Part shown: piece by piece, positions 28,049 to 37,230 of the stretch | How positions within the stretch are numbered: position 1 is the stretch's first letter | How the letters are laid out: each line of letters starts with the position of its first letter | DNA from: Paracoccaceae bacterium | GTDB taxonomy: Bacteria > Pseudomonadota > Alphaproteobacteria > Rhodobacterales > Rhodobacteraceae | Length of the DNA: 64,000 nt | Direction: 5' to 3' | Assembly (NCBI GenBank): GCA_018222585.1 | Contig: JAAFAB010000003.1 | Location: 185,781 to 249,780 of the forward strand | Made by a program: the position numbers and the translations under genes | The notes under the pieces: generated by a model | The model's database searches: none | Seen by the model: the letters and a program-made list of their open reading frames with translations, nothing else | Told to the model about the DNA's origin: nothing

Positions 28049-28557
28049 TCACGGATCTCCTTGTCGGCACGGACATGGGGGCCGCCCAGCACCAGTTCGA
28101 CCGCGCGCAGAAGCATCCCCAGGGCGGTGATCAGCGCCAGCACCGACAGGGCCCACTGGAAGTACCATTTCGGCAGGTTGACGATATTGGTGGCCAGCTT
28201 CAGCATTTGCGACAGCTTCGAGGACTCGTAGACCGTGTAGGCGATGCCGACGAAGATCGCCGCGCCCAGCAGGGCCGCGATGATGTCCATCAGGTGATTG
28301 AGCCGATCCGGAAAACTGGTCTCGAAGATATCGACCGAGACATGTCCGCCCAGCTTGTCGCACAGCGCCATGCCGCCGAAGACGATGATCACCATGCCCA
28401 TCTGGGTGTAGTCCTGCCCGCCGTTCAGTGGCGCGCCGAAGGTACGGCCGATCACGTCCACCAGAACCACCACCGTGACGAAGATCAGGCCGAGCGTTCC
28501 GACGAAAGCGGACAGGCTGATAAGCCCGTCCGCGATCTTCCTGAATAGTGCCAGCAT
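28045..28557 (-). CDS. TRAP transporter small permease, DctQ family
   Basis: VDVIGRTFGAPLNGGQDYTQMGMVIIVFGGMALCDKLGGHVSVDIF; overlaps DctM. Confidence 0.88.
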   Translation of the reverse strand: MLALFRKIADGLISLSAFVGTLGLIFVTVVVLVDVIGRTFGAPLNGGQDYTQMGMVIIVFGGMALCDKLGGHVSVDIFETSFPDRLNHLMDIIAALLGAAIFVGIAYTVYESSKLSQMLKLATNIVNLPKWYFQWALSVLALITALGMLLRAVELVLGGPHVRADKEIRE

Positions 28558-28566
28558 CGGCGCCCC

Positions 28567-29547
28567 TTATTCGCCGCTCATCGCGGCAAAGACGTCGTCC
28601 GCGCCGAGCTCTTCCACCAGTGCGGCGGTCAGCGGCGAGGTGACTTCGCCGAAGGCGGCGGCTTCATCCGCGCTCAGCGTGATGACGGTCTTGTTCGGAT
28701 CGGCTTCCAGTCCGGCGATGGTCTCGTCCGCGACGCGGTTCCAGGCGTCTTCCGCGCTCTTGGACAGCGGTTCGCCGGCGATCGAATCGATGGCGGCCTG
28801 CTGCTCGGCGGTCAGGCCGTCATAGCGGGCCTGGTTCATCACCACGTAGAAGGTCAGACGACCCAGCGGCGCGCCCACGGTGTAGGAATTCGCCACTTCG
28901 CTCAGCTTGAAGTCCGAGATTGCCGAAGCGCCGGTGATCACGCCGTCGATCAGGCCGGTCTGCAGCGAGTTGTAGATCTCGCCCGCGGGCATCTGCACCG
29001 GGGTGGCGCCCATGGCTTCGACCATGGCGGCCGAGGTGGAGCCGGCGACGCGGATCTTCAGGCCGGCGAGGTCGGCGGGGGTGCGGATGTCCTTGTCCTT
29101 CATGATGAAGACGTTGGGCTCCGAGGTCCAGACGGCGAGCGGCTTGGTGGCCGGGAACTCGTCCTTGATCAGGTCCATGGCGGCCCAGATGCCCGGGTAA
29201 CCCGGCTCGCCGTCGGCGATCACGCCCGGCATTTCGGCGATCATGGTCTTCTGGAACTGCGACGAGGTGTAGCCCGGCAGGCCCCAGACGATATCCGCCA
29301 CGCCCTGCACGACGCGGACGTATTGTTCGAGCGGGCCCTTGCCCAGCTCGCCGCCCGGGTAGGCGCGCACGGTCAGGTCACCGCCGGTGGCCTCGGAAAC
29401 GGCCTCGTTCAGCGGCTCGACGACCGAGCCGGTCAGCGTATGCGCGGGCGGCACGAAGTGGGCGAAGGACAGTTCTTCGGCCTGCGCGGACGCGGCACCG
29501 ACGAGAAGGGCGCCAGCAATCGCCAGCGAGGAAATCTTGTGGATCAT
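28567..29547 (-). CDS. TRAP transporter substrate-binding protein, DctP family
   Basis: Signal peptide MIHKISSLAIAGALLVGAASAQA; GLKIRVAGSTSAAMVEAMGATPVQMPAGEIYNSLQTGLIDG. Confidence 0.92.
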   Translation of the reverse strand: MIHKISSLAIAGALLVGAASAQAEELSFAHFVPPAHTLTGSVVEPLNEAVSEATGGDLTVRAYPGGELGKGPLEQYVRVVQGVADIVWGLPGYTSSQFQKTMIAEMPGVIADGEPGYPGIWAAMDLIKDEFPATKPLAVWTSEPNVFIMKDKDIRTPADLAGLKIRVAGSTSAAMVEAMGATPVQMPAGEIYNSLQTGLIDGVITGASAISDFKLSEVANSYTVGAPLGRLTFYVVMNQARYDGLTAEQQAAIDSIAGEPLSKSAEDAWNRVADETIAGLEADPNKTVITLSADEAAAFGEVTSPLTAALVEELGADDVFAAMSGE

Positions 29548-29607
29548 GGTCTACCTCCCAGTTTTCCCGTGCCGGCTGCCGCTCTCCCTGGCAGACCGCA
29601 CCGGGCC

Positions 29608-29619
29608 ATGTGTACACAG
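29608..29619. promoter_or_regulatory. TGTATACA-like operator 2 (TRAP operon)
   Basis: ATGTGTACACAG, near-palindromic variant, 61 bp upstream of dctP. Confidence 0.5.
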
Positions 29620-29731
29620 AATAGGGAAATTGCCACGGAAGGCGAATAAATTCCGCATGAGCCGCGGCTTTCTGGTGGCGATCCGCGCCGGGGTCTTCCG
29701 GCGCGGATACATCTTGCAAAAGCACACGGGC

Positions 29732-29754
29732 GCCCCGGTCGGGGCGACCGGGGC
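29732..29754 (-). terminator. Terminator downstream of the ligM-like gene
   Basis: GCCCCGGTC-GGGGC-GACCGGGGC 9-bp stem; minus strand continues into CTTTTGC. Confidence 0.5.
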
Positions 29755-29755
29755 C

Positions 29756-31162
29756 TCAGCCCTTGGTGCGCCAGCTGTCGGCGTAGTTTTCGCGGGCCTC
29801 GCGGGCATAGGGGGTGTCTGCGACACGCACCCGGATGTCGGCCTGGCGGTGCTTCTCGGTCGAGGTCTTCTGGGTCTCGTCCGGCTCGCCCCACTTCAGG
29901 GTCAGCACGTCACCGATCTGCACGTCCTGGGCAACCACACCCAGCGAGAGCACGCGGCGCTCGTTGTAGGAGTAGCCGTTGAACATGGACATGCCGACCA
30001 TCTTGTCGCCGTTCATGATCATGTCGGCCGAGGACGAGGCGTAGTTCGGCTGCGGGAAGTCGATCCACTTGTAGGGAACGCCGTCCTCGAAGTTGGAGGC
30101 GATGACCTTCAGCACGTCCTCGGGGTTCCACTCGAAGGTGACCTTCTTGCGGTTCGTGGGCGCGTCCTTCAGCTTGGTCAGGGCGTCCTTGCCGATGAAG
30201 TCGTCCTTCTTCCAGCCGATGTAGAAGCCGTAGCCCAGTTCGAACGGGTTGGTGTAATAGTCCTCGATGTTCGACGACACGAAGGAGCCACCGATCGAGC
30301 CGACGGCTTCGTAGGCGTCGGCGCCCAGCCAGTCGCGGTATTCGTTCATCATGCCGTCGCCGGTGTAGATGCCCGGCAGCGGGGACGGGATCCAGCCGGA
30401 TTCCAGGGTGTTGGTCGAATAGGCGCGCGAGCCCACGCGGCGCAGGTCGACGCCGACCTTGGCAGCCGCTTCCAGGATGGTGGACAGGATGTAGTCCTTG
30501 TCCTTGTAGGGACCCCAGATTTCCAGACCCGGTGCGCCGGCCATGCCATGACGCAGTGCCTGCACCTTGCGGGAGCCGATGTTGATCCAGTCGACATTGA
30601 AGAACTTGATGTCCGGAACCGGGCCGCCGTTGATCTCGTCGAAGATCTTGTTGGCGTCGGGGCCCTGGATCTGGAAGCGGTAGTGCGTGCGCAGGACGCG
30701 CTCGCCCTCGGGGCGCGAATCAGAGCGCGGGTCGTGGTGGAGGCGGACGTTCCACTTGCCGATGGCGGCCTGGAACTTGGTCCAGTTGGCGGTCGGCGCG
30801 CGACCGACCAGGACGAACTTGTCCTCACGCTCGCGGAAGATGATCATGTCGCCGATGACGTGGCCGGCGGGGGTCACGGGGACGAAGTGCTTGGCCTTGT
30901 TCAGGTCGAAGTTCTTGAAACCGTTGATGCCGACATAGGCCAGGAAGGCTTCGGCGTCGGGGCCTTCGACGATCAGCTCGTCCATGTGGTGCGACTGGTC
31001 GAACAGGACGGCGGTGTCGCGCCAGGCTTTCTGCTCGCTGCGCCAGTTGGAGAATTCCGGGGCAACGACCGGGTAGACATAGATGCCGCTGCGGGAATTG
31101 CGCAGCAGGTCGACCGGGTTGCCGGCACCCGAGATCACCGAGGTGAGATTCTGATTGGCCAT
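29756..31162 (-). CDS. ligM: Tetrahydrofolate-dependent aromatic O-demethylase, LigM-like (GcvT fold)
   Basis: About 468 aa GcvT-fold protein (MANQNLTSVISGAGNPVDLLRNSRSGIYVYPVVAPEFSNW...FDQSHHMDELIVEGPDAEAFL...GRAPTANWTKFQ). Context with metF, ligAB, folD and purU supports vanillate/3-O-methylgallate-type demethylase. Confidence 0.8.
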   Translation of the reverse strand: MANQNLTSVISGAGNPVDLLRNSRSGIYVYPVVAPEFSNWRSEQKAWRDTAVLFDQSHHMDELIVEGPDAEAFLAYVGINGFKNFDLNKAKHFVPVTPAGHVIGDMIIFREREDKFVLVGRAPTANWTKFQAAIGKWNVRLHHDPRSDSRPEGERVLRTHYRFQIQGPDANKIFDEINGGPVPDIKFFNVDWINIGSRKVQALRHGMAGAPGLEIWGPYKDKDYILSTILEAAAKVGVDLRRVGSRAYSTNTLESGWIPSPLPGIYTGDGMMNEYRDWLGADAYEAVGSIGGSFVSSNIEDYYTNPFELGYGFYIGWKKDDFIGKDALTKLKDAPTNRKKVTFEWNPEDVLKVIASNFEDGVPYKWIDFPQPNYASSSADMIMNGDKMVGMSMFNGYSYNERRVLSLGVVAQDVQIGDVLTLKWGEPDETQKTSTEKHRQADIRVRVADTPYAREARENYADSWRTKG

Positions 31163-31190
31163 GTGGGGCTCCTCCCAATTCACATGTGGA

Positions 31191-31200
31191 ATGTATACAT
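31191..31200. promoter_or_regulatory. TGTATACA operator 3 (ligM-like)
   Basis: ATGTATACAT perfect palindrome 28 bp upstream of the ligM-like start. Confidence 0.65.
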
Positions 31201-31306
31201 GGGATCGCGACTCGCGCGGAAAAATGCAAGAGAAAATTCTACCCACCCCCGCGAAGAGATGCGCTGACTTCTGCCGCTCCACCTTTTTTGACTAGTTGGC
31301 CTTGGC

Positions 31307-32053
31307 CTATTTTTCTGCGGGCGCGACCAGCTCCAACCCCGGAACGGTGGTCACTTCGCTGTGCTCGGTCGAGAAAATGTATTCAAGGTTTCGACGGGCC
31401 GCGAGGGCATGTTCCCGCGCCAGAGCCTCGGCCCGCGCCCCCTCGCGCCCGGCAATGGCAGCGACCAGTTCGCGGTGCTGCTCCTGCCCGATCGCCAGCG
31501 AGCGGCGGAAGGCCGACAGGCGGCTTTCATTGGGCAGGAAGGCCGAGGGCGAGGCGAAGGGCAGGCTCTTCACCCGGGCCAGCTCGCGCTCGAAGGTCAG
31601 CGATCCGGGCAGGGCGGCAAGGGCATCGTGGAACTGGCTGTTGAGGTCGGAATAGGCTTCGAAATCAACCTCCGTGGGCTCATCCCCGAAGACCCCGTCC
31701 AGCCTGCGCACGATCTCGGTGATCTCGCGCAGCTTGGCGTCGCTGGTGCCGCGCTCCGCCGCCAGGCGGGCGACGGTGCCCTCCAGAACGCCGCGCAGCT
31801 CCAGCGTATCCAGCACGTCGGCATAGGCGAAACTGCGCACCATGAAGCCGCCGCTCGGCGCGCGCTCCAGCAACCCCTCCTCGGCGAGGCGGGACATCGC
31901 TTCGCGCACCGGCGTGCGGGAAATCTGCAGATCCTCTGCCATCGCCACCTCGAAGAGCCGCGTGCCACCGGGCAATTCGCCCTTGGTGATCCGCTGACGC
32001 AGCGCCATAAGGGCGCGCATCGTGTGGGTCTTTGCACTGGTCTGCGATGCCAT
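31307..32053 (-). CDS. GntR family regulator with FCD domain
   Basis: MRALMALRQRITKGELPGGTRLFEVAMAEDLQISRTPVREAMSRLAEEGLLER wHTH and all-helical FCD domain. Confidence 0.92.
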   Translation of the reverse strand: MASQTSAKTHTMRALMALRQRITKGELPGGTRLFEVAMAEDLQISRTPVREAMSRLAEEGLLERAPSGGFMVRSFAYADVLDTLELRGVLEGTVARLAAERGTSDAKLREITEIVRRLDGVFGDEPTEVDFEAYSDLNSQFHDALAALPGSLTFERELARVKSLPFASPSAFLPNESRLSAFRRSLAIGQEQHRELVAAIAGREGARAEALAREHALAARRNLEYIFSTEHSEVTTVPGLELVAPAEK

Positions 32054-32078
32054 GAGCCTCTCCTGCCGGTTGATCTTT

Positions 32079-32088
32079 CTGTATACAC
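32079..32088. promoter_or_regulatory. TGTATACA operator 4 (gntR autoregulation)
   Basis: CTGTATACAC 26 bp upstream of the gntR start. Confidence 0.6.
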
Positions 32089-32139
32089 TGCCCGCGCCCT
32101 GCGCCAAGCCCCTGCACGAAACCCGGGCTCCTGCGGCTC

Positions 32140-32151
32140 AATGTATACATT
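32140..32151. promoter_or_regulatory. TGTATACA operator 5 (hydrolase-ligAB operon)
   Basis: AATGTATACATT perfect palindrome, identical to operator 1, upstream of the divergent plus-strand operon. Confidence 0.65.
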
Positions 32152-32203
32152 TTCAGCGTTTCACCCTTGCCCGAACGGTGATTTCGCGCTATCTGGCCTT
32201 CTC

Positions 32204-32944
32204 ATGTATGCGCACAGGCAGGGGAGGGCCCTCGTGACGACATTGCTTCTGATCCCGGGACTGATCTCGGACGCGCGCGTCTGGCGCGCCCTGGCACTGG
32301 CCTCGCCCATGCCCTTCGCCCATGCCGACGTCAGCCAGGACGACCGCATCGAGGCGATGGCCGCCCGCCTGCTGGAAAAGCACCCCGGCCCGCTGGTCCT
32401 TGCCGGTCACTCGATGGGCGGCCGCGTCGCCATGGAGATGGCCCGCCAGGCGCCCGGGCGGATCCGGGGAATGATCCTGGCCAACACCGGCCACGACAGC
32501 CGCAAGGAGGGCGAAGAGCCCAAGCGGATGGCCAAGATCGCCCTGGCCAACGAGGACATGCAGCGCCTGGCCGCGGAATGGCTGCCGCCGATGCTGGATC
32601 CTGCGCGCACCGGGGATATCGCCCTGGTGGCCGACCTGACCGAGATGGTGCTGAAGATGGGCCCCGAGGTGCACGAGCGCCAGATCGTCGCCCTGCTGCA
32701 CCGCCCCGACGCCACGCTGCACCTGCCCGACGTCACCTGCCCGGTCCTGCTGATCACCGGCGCACAGGACGGCTGGTCACCCGCGAAGCAACACCATGAA
32801 ATCGCGGCCCTTCTGCCGCATGCCGAGGTTCACGTCATCGACGACGCGGGCCACTTCCTGCCCGTCGAACGCCCGGAGGAGATGATGCAGGTCATCTCTC
32901 CCTGGCTCGACGCGCATGTCACCGCAGGACAGGAGACCACCTGA
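32204..32944 (+). CDS. Alpha/beta-fold hydrolase
   Basis: LVLAGHSMGGRVAMEMARQAPGRIRGMILANT nucleophile elbow and VIDDAGHFLPVERPEEM catalytic His. Start may be GTG 32234. Confidence 0.85.
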   Translation: MYAHRQGRALVTTLLLIPGLISDARVWRALALASPMPFAHADVSQDDRIEAMAARLLEKHPGPLVLAGHSMGGRVAMEMARQAPGRIRGMILANTGHDSRKEGEEPKRMAKIALANEDMQRLAAEWLPPMLDPARTGDIALVADLTEMVLKMGPEVHERQIVALLHRPDATLHLPDVTCPVLLITGAQDGWSPAKQHHEIAALLPHAEVHVIDDAGHFLPVERPEEMMQVISPWLDAHVTAGQETT

Positions 32945-33282
32945 TGACCGGCCCCGCCATTCCCGAAACGCCGCTTTTCGACCGCCAGGGCTCGATCCGT
33001 GGCTACAAGATGAACAAGATGGCCATGTCCCTTGGCCGCCCCGAGAACCGCGAAGCCTTCAAGGCCGACGAAGATGCCTTCCTCGACAGTTACGGGCTGA
33101 GCGACGAGGAAAAGGCCGCGGTCAAGGCGCGCGACTGGCACGGCATGGTGGCGCTTGGCGGCAACCTGTTCTTCATCCTGAAGATCGCCGCCATCGACCC
33201 CGCCGTGATGACCGAGATCGGCGCCGCGCAGGCGCAGATGGAGCACGGCGAGTTCCTGAAACAGCGCCTGGGGAAAATGTAA
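32944..33282 (+). CDS. ligA: Protocatechuate/gallate 4,5-dioxygenase small (alpha) subunit, LigA-like
   Basis: MAMSLGRPENREAFKADEDAFLDSYGLSDEEKAAVKARDWHGMVALGGNLFFILKIAAI. Confidence 0.88.
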   Translation: MTGPAIPETPLFDRQGSIRGYKMNKMAMSLGRPENREAFKADEDAFLDSYGLSDEEKAAVKARDWHGMVALGGNLFFILKIAAIDPAVMTEIGAAQAQMEHGEFLKQRLGKM

Positions 33283-34121
33283 TGGCCAAGATCATCGGCG
33301 GCGTGGGCACCAGCCACGTTCCTTCCATCGGCATCGCCATCGACAAGGGCCTGACCGAGACTCCCGACTGGAAACCCTTCTTCGACGGCTACATCCCCGG
33401 CAAGCAGTGGATGGCCGACCAGAAGCCCGACATCGCCGTGGTCATCTTCAACGACCATGGCAATACCTTCTTCCTCGACCGCGTGCCGACCTTCGCCGTC
33501 GGCGCCGCCGAGACCTACAAGCCCGTGGATGAAGGCTGGGGCCCGCGCGCCGTGCCCGACTTCCACGGCGCCACCGACCTCAGCTGGCATTTCATCGACA
33601 AGCTGGTCGAAAGCCACTTCGACCCGATGGTCTGCCGCGAGATCGAGGTGGACCACGGGCTGCAGGTGCCGATGGAACTGTTCTTCGGCCGCCCCGAGAA
33701 CTGGCCCGTCAAGGTGGTGCCGATCTGGGTCAACACGATCCAGTACCCGATCCCCACCCCGCAACGCTGCTGGGACATGGGCAAGGTGCTGCGCGAAGCC
33801 ATCGAAAGCTTCCCCACCGACGAGCGCGTGGTGATCATGGGCACCGGCGGGTTGTCGCACCAGTTGCAGGGCAGCCGCGCCGGCTTCCTGAACCGCGAGG
33901 CCGACGAAGCCTGGCTGGATGGCATCGCCAACGACTATGAAAAGTACCGCGACATGACCCGCGAGGACTACGTCGAGCAGTTCGGCTCGGAAGGGGCCGA
34001 GCTGATCATGTGGCTGGTCATGCGCGCCGCGATGAACCCGCAGGTCGAGCTGAAGCATCGTCACTACTATGCCCCGGCCTCGATGACCGGCGCCGGCATG
34101 GTCGTGCTGGAGAACGCCTGA
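33282..34121 (+). CDS. ligB: Protocatechuate/gallate 4,5-dioxygenase catalytic (beta) subunit, LigB-like
   Basis: AKIIGGVGTSHVPSIGIAIDKG, FNDHGNTFFLDRVPTFAVG, VIMGTGGLSHQLQG; overlaps ligA (TAATG). Confidence 0.92.
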   Translation: MAKIIGGVGTSHVPSIGIAIDKGLTETPDWKPFFDGYIPGKQWMADQKPDIAVVIFNDHGNTFFLDRVPTFAVGAAETYKPVDEGWGPRAVPDFHGATDLSWHFIDKLVESHFDPMVCREIEVDHGLQVPMELFFGRPENWPVKVVPIWVNTIQYPIPTPQRCWDMGKVLREAIESFPTDERVVIMGTGGLSHQLQGSRAGFLNREADEAWLDGIANDYEKYRDMTREDYVEQFGSEGAELIMWLVMRAAMNPQVELKHRHYYAPASMTGAGMVVLENA

Positions 34122-34450
34122 TGGCCTATTTCCTGATGCGCTGCCTGCACCACCCCGGCGTGGATGCGAAGCGGGACGAACATCGTCCCGCGCACCGCGC
34201 CTGGGTGCAATCGGGCGGCGACGGGCTGGCCCGGGTGCTGATCGGTTCGGCCATCCTTGGTGAGACGGGCGGGATCGGCAATTTCGGCGTGCTCGAAGCG
34301 GCGAGCCTCGACGAGGCGCGCGCCTTCGCCGAGGGCGACCCCTTCAACCGCGAAGGGCTGGTGGCCGAGATCGAGATGACCCCCCTGCCCGACACCTTCC
34401 AGGCGCATCGGATCATCGATCCGATGACTCCGCCCCGGACCGACGGCTGA
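34121..34450 (+). CDS. YciI-like protein
   Basis: ATG overlaps ligB stop (TGATG); MAYFLMRCLHHPGVDAKRDEHRPAHRAWVQSGG...EARAFAEGDPFNREGLVAEIEMTP. Confidence 0.8.
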   Translation: MAYFLMRCLHHPGVDAKRDEHRPAHRAWVQSGGDGLARVLIGSAILGETGGIGNFGVLEAASLDEARAFAEGDPFNREGLVAEIEMTPLPDTFQAHRIIDPMTPPRTDG

Positions 34451-34453
34451 CCG

Positions 34454-34828
34454 GTGCCTGACGGGATGCCCTCCGCCGGCCTCTCCCTGCGTACCCGCGT
34501 CTTCGTCGAAGGGCTGGAGGTGCAGGCGCTGATCGGCGTGCTGGGTCACGAGCAGGGCAAGGCCCAGCCGCTGCTGCTGGATGTCGAGTTGGAGGTCACC
34601 TCGCCCAGCTCCGACGACCTGTCGCAGGCGCTGGACTACCGCGCCGTCGCCCAGATCGCGCAGGAACTGGCCGCGCGGCAGACCGGGTTGGTCGAGATCT
34701 TCGCGCAACGCCTTGCCGTCCGCCTGATGGGCAGCGCGCTGGTGCACAGCGTCCGTGTCCGCCTGCGCAAACCCGACGCCCTGGCACAGGGCACCGCAGG
34801 CACCGAGGTCACCCTCTCCCGCAGTTGA
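34454..34828 (+). CDS. folB: Dihydroneopterin aldolase, FolB-like
   Basis: VFVEGLEVQALIGVLGHEQGKAQPLLLDVELEV...LDYRAVAQIAQELAARQTGLVEIFAQRLAVRLM...VRLRKPDAL; keeps the Glu and Lys expected for FolB. Confidence 0.82.
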   Translation: MPDGMPSAGLSLRTRVFVEGLEVQALIGVLGHEQGKAQPLLLDVELEVTSPSSDDLSQALDYRAVAQIAQELAARQTGLVEIFAQRLAVRLMGSALVHSVRVRLRKPDALAQGTAGTEVTLSRS

Positions 34829-35039
34829 TGTTTGCGCCAACGACTTGCGCGACAGGGGCTTAACCGCTCAGTATTTGCGCAGCTTCCACACCGTGGGCCG
34901 CGCCCTTCGCTGCTGAATTTCCCCATCATCAATGCCCGTTACAGAAGCGTCGCGATTTTGCGGGCGCCTGCGACTTGCATATGCGCTCAAAATATTTGAC
35001 AGATTGGCCGAAACGGCGCGCATAGGAAAGGACCGGGCC

Positions 35040-36473
35040 ATGAGCTACCCTGACACGCTTCTTCTGATCGACGGCGACTGGTGCCAGGCGGCTTCGGGCC
35101 GGTCGCTGCCGGTGGTGAACCCCGCCACCGGGCAGGAAATCGGCCGCGTCGCCCACGCCGGCACCGAGGACCTCGACCGCGCGCTGGCTGCCGTCGACCG
35201 CACCTTCCAGGACTGGAAGCGCTTCGGTGCCTTCGAGCGCTCGAAGATCATGCGCAAGGCTGCCGACATCCTGCGCGGTCGCGCCGATGAGGTCGCCGCG
35301 ATCATGACCGCAGAGCAGGGCAAGCCGCTGGCCGAGGCCCGCGTCGAAGTGCTGGGCGCCTGCGACACGATCGACTGGTTCGCCGAGGAAGCCCGCCGCG
35401 CCTATGGCCAGGTGATCCCCGCCCGCCGTCCCGGCGTCACCAATATCACGGTGAAAGAGGCCGTCGGCCCCGTCGCCGCCTTCACGCCCTGGAACTTCCC
35501 GATCAACCAGGTGGTGCGCAAGGTCTCGGCCGCGCTGGCGACCGGCTGCACGATCATCGTCAAGGCGCCCGAGGAAACCCCCGCCTCGCCCGCCGCGTTG
35601 ATCCGCGCCTTCGTCGAGGCCGGTGTGCCCGCAGGCGTGCTGAACCTCGTCTATGGCGATCCGGCCGAGATTTCGGCCTACCTGATCCCGCATCCGGTGA
35701 TCAGGAAGGTCTCGTTCACCGGCTCGACGCCGGTCGGCAAGATGCTGATGGGTCTGGCCGGGCAGCACATGAAGCGCGCCACGATGGAACTGGGCGGCCA
35801 CGCGCCGGTGCTGATCTTCGATGACGCCGATGTCGAGGCTGCCATCGAGGGGATGCTGGGCGCCAAGCAGCGCAACGCCGGGCAGGTCTGCGTCTCTCCC
35901 ACCCGCTTCCTGGTGCAGGAGGGCGTCGCCGATGCTTTCACCGAGGGTTTCACCGAGGTCTATTCGAAGCTGAAGGTCGGCGATCCGACCGAGGCGGGCA
36001 CCCAGATGGGCCCGCTGGCCAATGACCGCCGCATCCCGGCGCTGACCGCTATGATCGAGGATGCCGTGGCCAAGGGCGCCAAGCTGAAGGCCGGCGGCAA
36101 GCGGATCGGCAACGCGGGCAACTTCTTCGAGCCGACGGTGATCACCGATGTGCCCACCGATGCGCTGATGATGAACGACGAGCCCTTCGGCCCGCTCGCC
36201 ATCGTCAACCGCTACGAAACCGAGGACGAGATCTTTGCCGAGGCCAACCGCCTGCCCTTCGGCCTGGCATCCTACGCCTGGACGACCTCGTCGCGCCGGG
36301 CGCAGCGGCTGCAGGACGAGGTCCGCGCCGGGATGCTGACGATCAACCACCTGGGCCTGTCGATGCCCGAACTGCCCTTCGGCGGGATCGGGGATTCCGG
36401 CATGGGCACCGAAGGCGGCTCGGAAGCCATCGAGAGCTACCTGGAAACGCGGCTGGTCACCCGGCTGGGCTGA
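35040..36473 (+). CDS. NAD(P)-dependent aldehyde dehydrogenase (succinate-semialdehyde / aromatic aldehyde type)
   Basis: [78 protein letters not shown]. Confidence 0.93.
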   Translation: MSYPDTLLLIDGDWCQAASGRSLPVVNPATGQEIGRVAHAGTEDLDRALAAVDRTFQDWKRFGAFERSKIMRKAADILRGRADEVAAIMTAEQGKPLAEARVEVLGACDTIDWFAEEARRAYGQVIPARRPGVTNITVKEAVGPVAAFTPWNFPINQVVRKVSAALATGCTIIVKAPEETPASPAALIRAFVEAGVPAGVLNLVYGDPAEISAYLIPHPVIRKVSFTGSTPVGKMLMGLAGQHMKRATMELGGHAPVLIFDDADVEAAIEGMLGAKQRNAGQVCVSPTRFLVQEGVADAFTEGFTEVYSKLKVGDPTEAGTQMGPLANDRRIPALTAMIEDAVAKGAKLKAGGKRIGNAGNFFEPTVITDVPTDALMMNDEPFGPLAIVNRYETEDEIFAEANRLPFGLASYAWTTSSRRAQRLQDEVRAGMLTINHLGLSMPELPFGGIGDSGMGTEGGSEAIESYLETRLVTRLG

Positions 36474-36484
36474 ACTTCGGGGCA

Positions 36485-36502
36485 GGTGGGATGTCTCCCA
36501 CC
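36485..36502. repeat. GGTGGRAT-type short palindrome, copy 2
   Basis: GGTGGGATGTCTCCCACC followed by CTACGC. Confidence 0.55.
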
Positions 36503-36565
36503 CTACGCGGACGGGGTGACGGTGCGATTCGCCTGCCCGGTCGCGCGGCCTGACGCCGGGCGCAG

Positions 36566-36583
36566 GGTGGGGGCGACCCCACC
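36566..36583. repeat. GGTGG-type short palindrome, copy 3
   Basis: GGTGGGGGCGACCCCACC. Confidence 0.4.
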
Positions 36584-36602
36584 TGCCCGGTGACGCCTCG
36601 CC

Positions 36603-37109
36603 TCACACCGCCTGGCCGAGGTCGAGACGGATGTTCAGCATCTTGCGCAGCAGGTTCTTCAGCTGCTCTTCCTCGTCATCGCTCAGATGCGAGGCCACGC
36701 GGCGCTCGAGCCGGTGGAAATCCTCGTCGGCGCTTTCGAGCAGCTGGAACCCCTTGCTGGTCAGGGACACGCAGATTGATCGCGCATCGGTCAGCGAGGC
36801 TTCGCGCCGCACCAATCCCTTGCGCTCCATCCGCCGCAGGGTGTCGCTGACGGTGTTCACGTCCAGCGCCACCATCTCGCCGATGGCCTTCTGCGAGGAA
36901 TTCGGCTGCCGGCCGATCACCAGCAGCAGCGACAGCTGCCGCGAGGTGATATCGTAGCCCGAAAAGATCTCGGGGAACTGGCTTTCGCAATTGAAATGCG
37001 CGCGCCGCAGAAGATGTACCAGCACGTCGAGCAACATGTATTTGCGAGCTACGCTGGATGTCTCCAGCTGAAATTCTGCACGTTCATTCACCGTTTCAAC
37101 CACACTCAT
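36603..37109 (-). CDS. MarR family transcriptional regulator
   Basis: DITSRQLSLLLVIGRQPNSSQKAIGEMVALDVNTVSDTLRRMERKGLVRREASLTDARSICVSLTSKG. Confidence 0.92.
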   Translation of the reverse strand: MSVVETVNERAEFQLETSSVARKYMLLDVLVHLLRRAHFNCESQFPEIFSGYDITSRQLSLLLVIGRQPNSSQKAIGEMVALDVNTVSDTLRRMERKGLVRREASLTDARSICVSLTSKGFQLLESADEDFHRLERRVASHLSDDEEEQLKNLLRKMLNIRLDLGQAV

Positions 37110-37202
37110 TATCTCGGGCTCCGCCGGAGCCGTTTCAGGAACTTGCCCAAAAACTGCGGGCCGGGTTTTTCGGAATTGCAGTAACTAGACAATGATCAGG
37201 AT

Positions 37203-37215
37203 CAATTATCAATTG
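37203..37215. promoter_or_regulatory. Candidate MarR operator
   Basis: CAATT-ATC-AATTG palindrome in an AT-rich gap upstream of the marR gene, adjacent to TGATCAGGATCA. Confidence 0.4.
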
Positions 37216-37230
37216 TCCATTTGCACAAAG

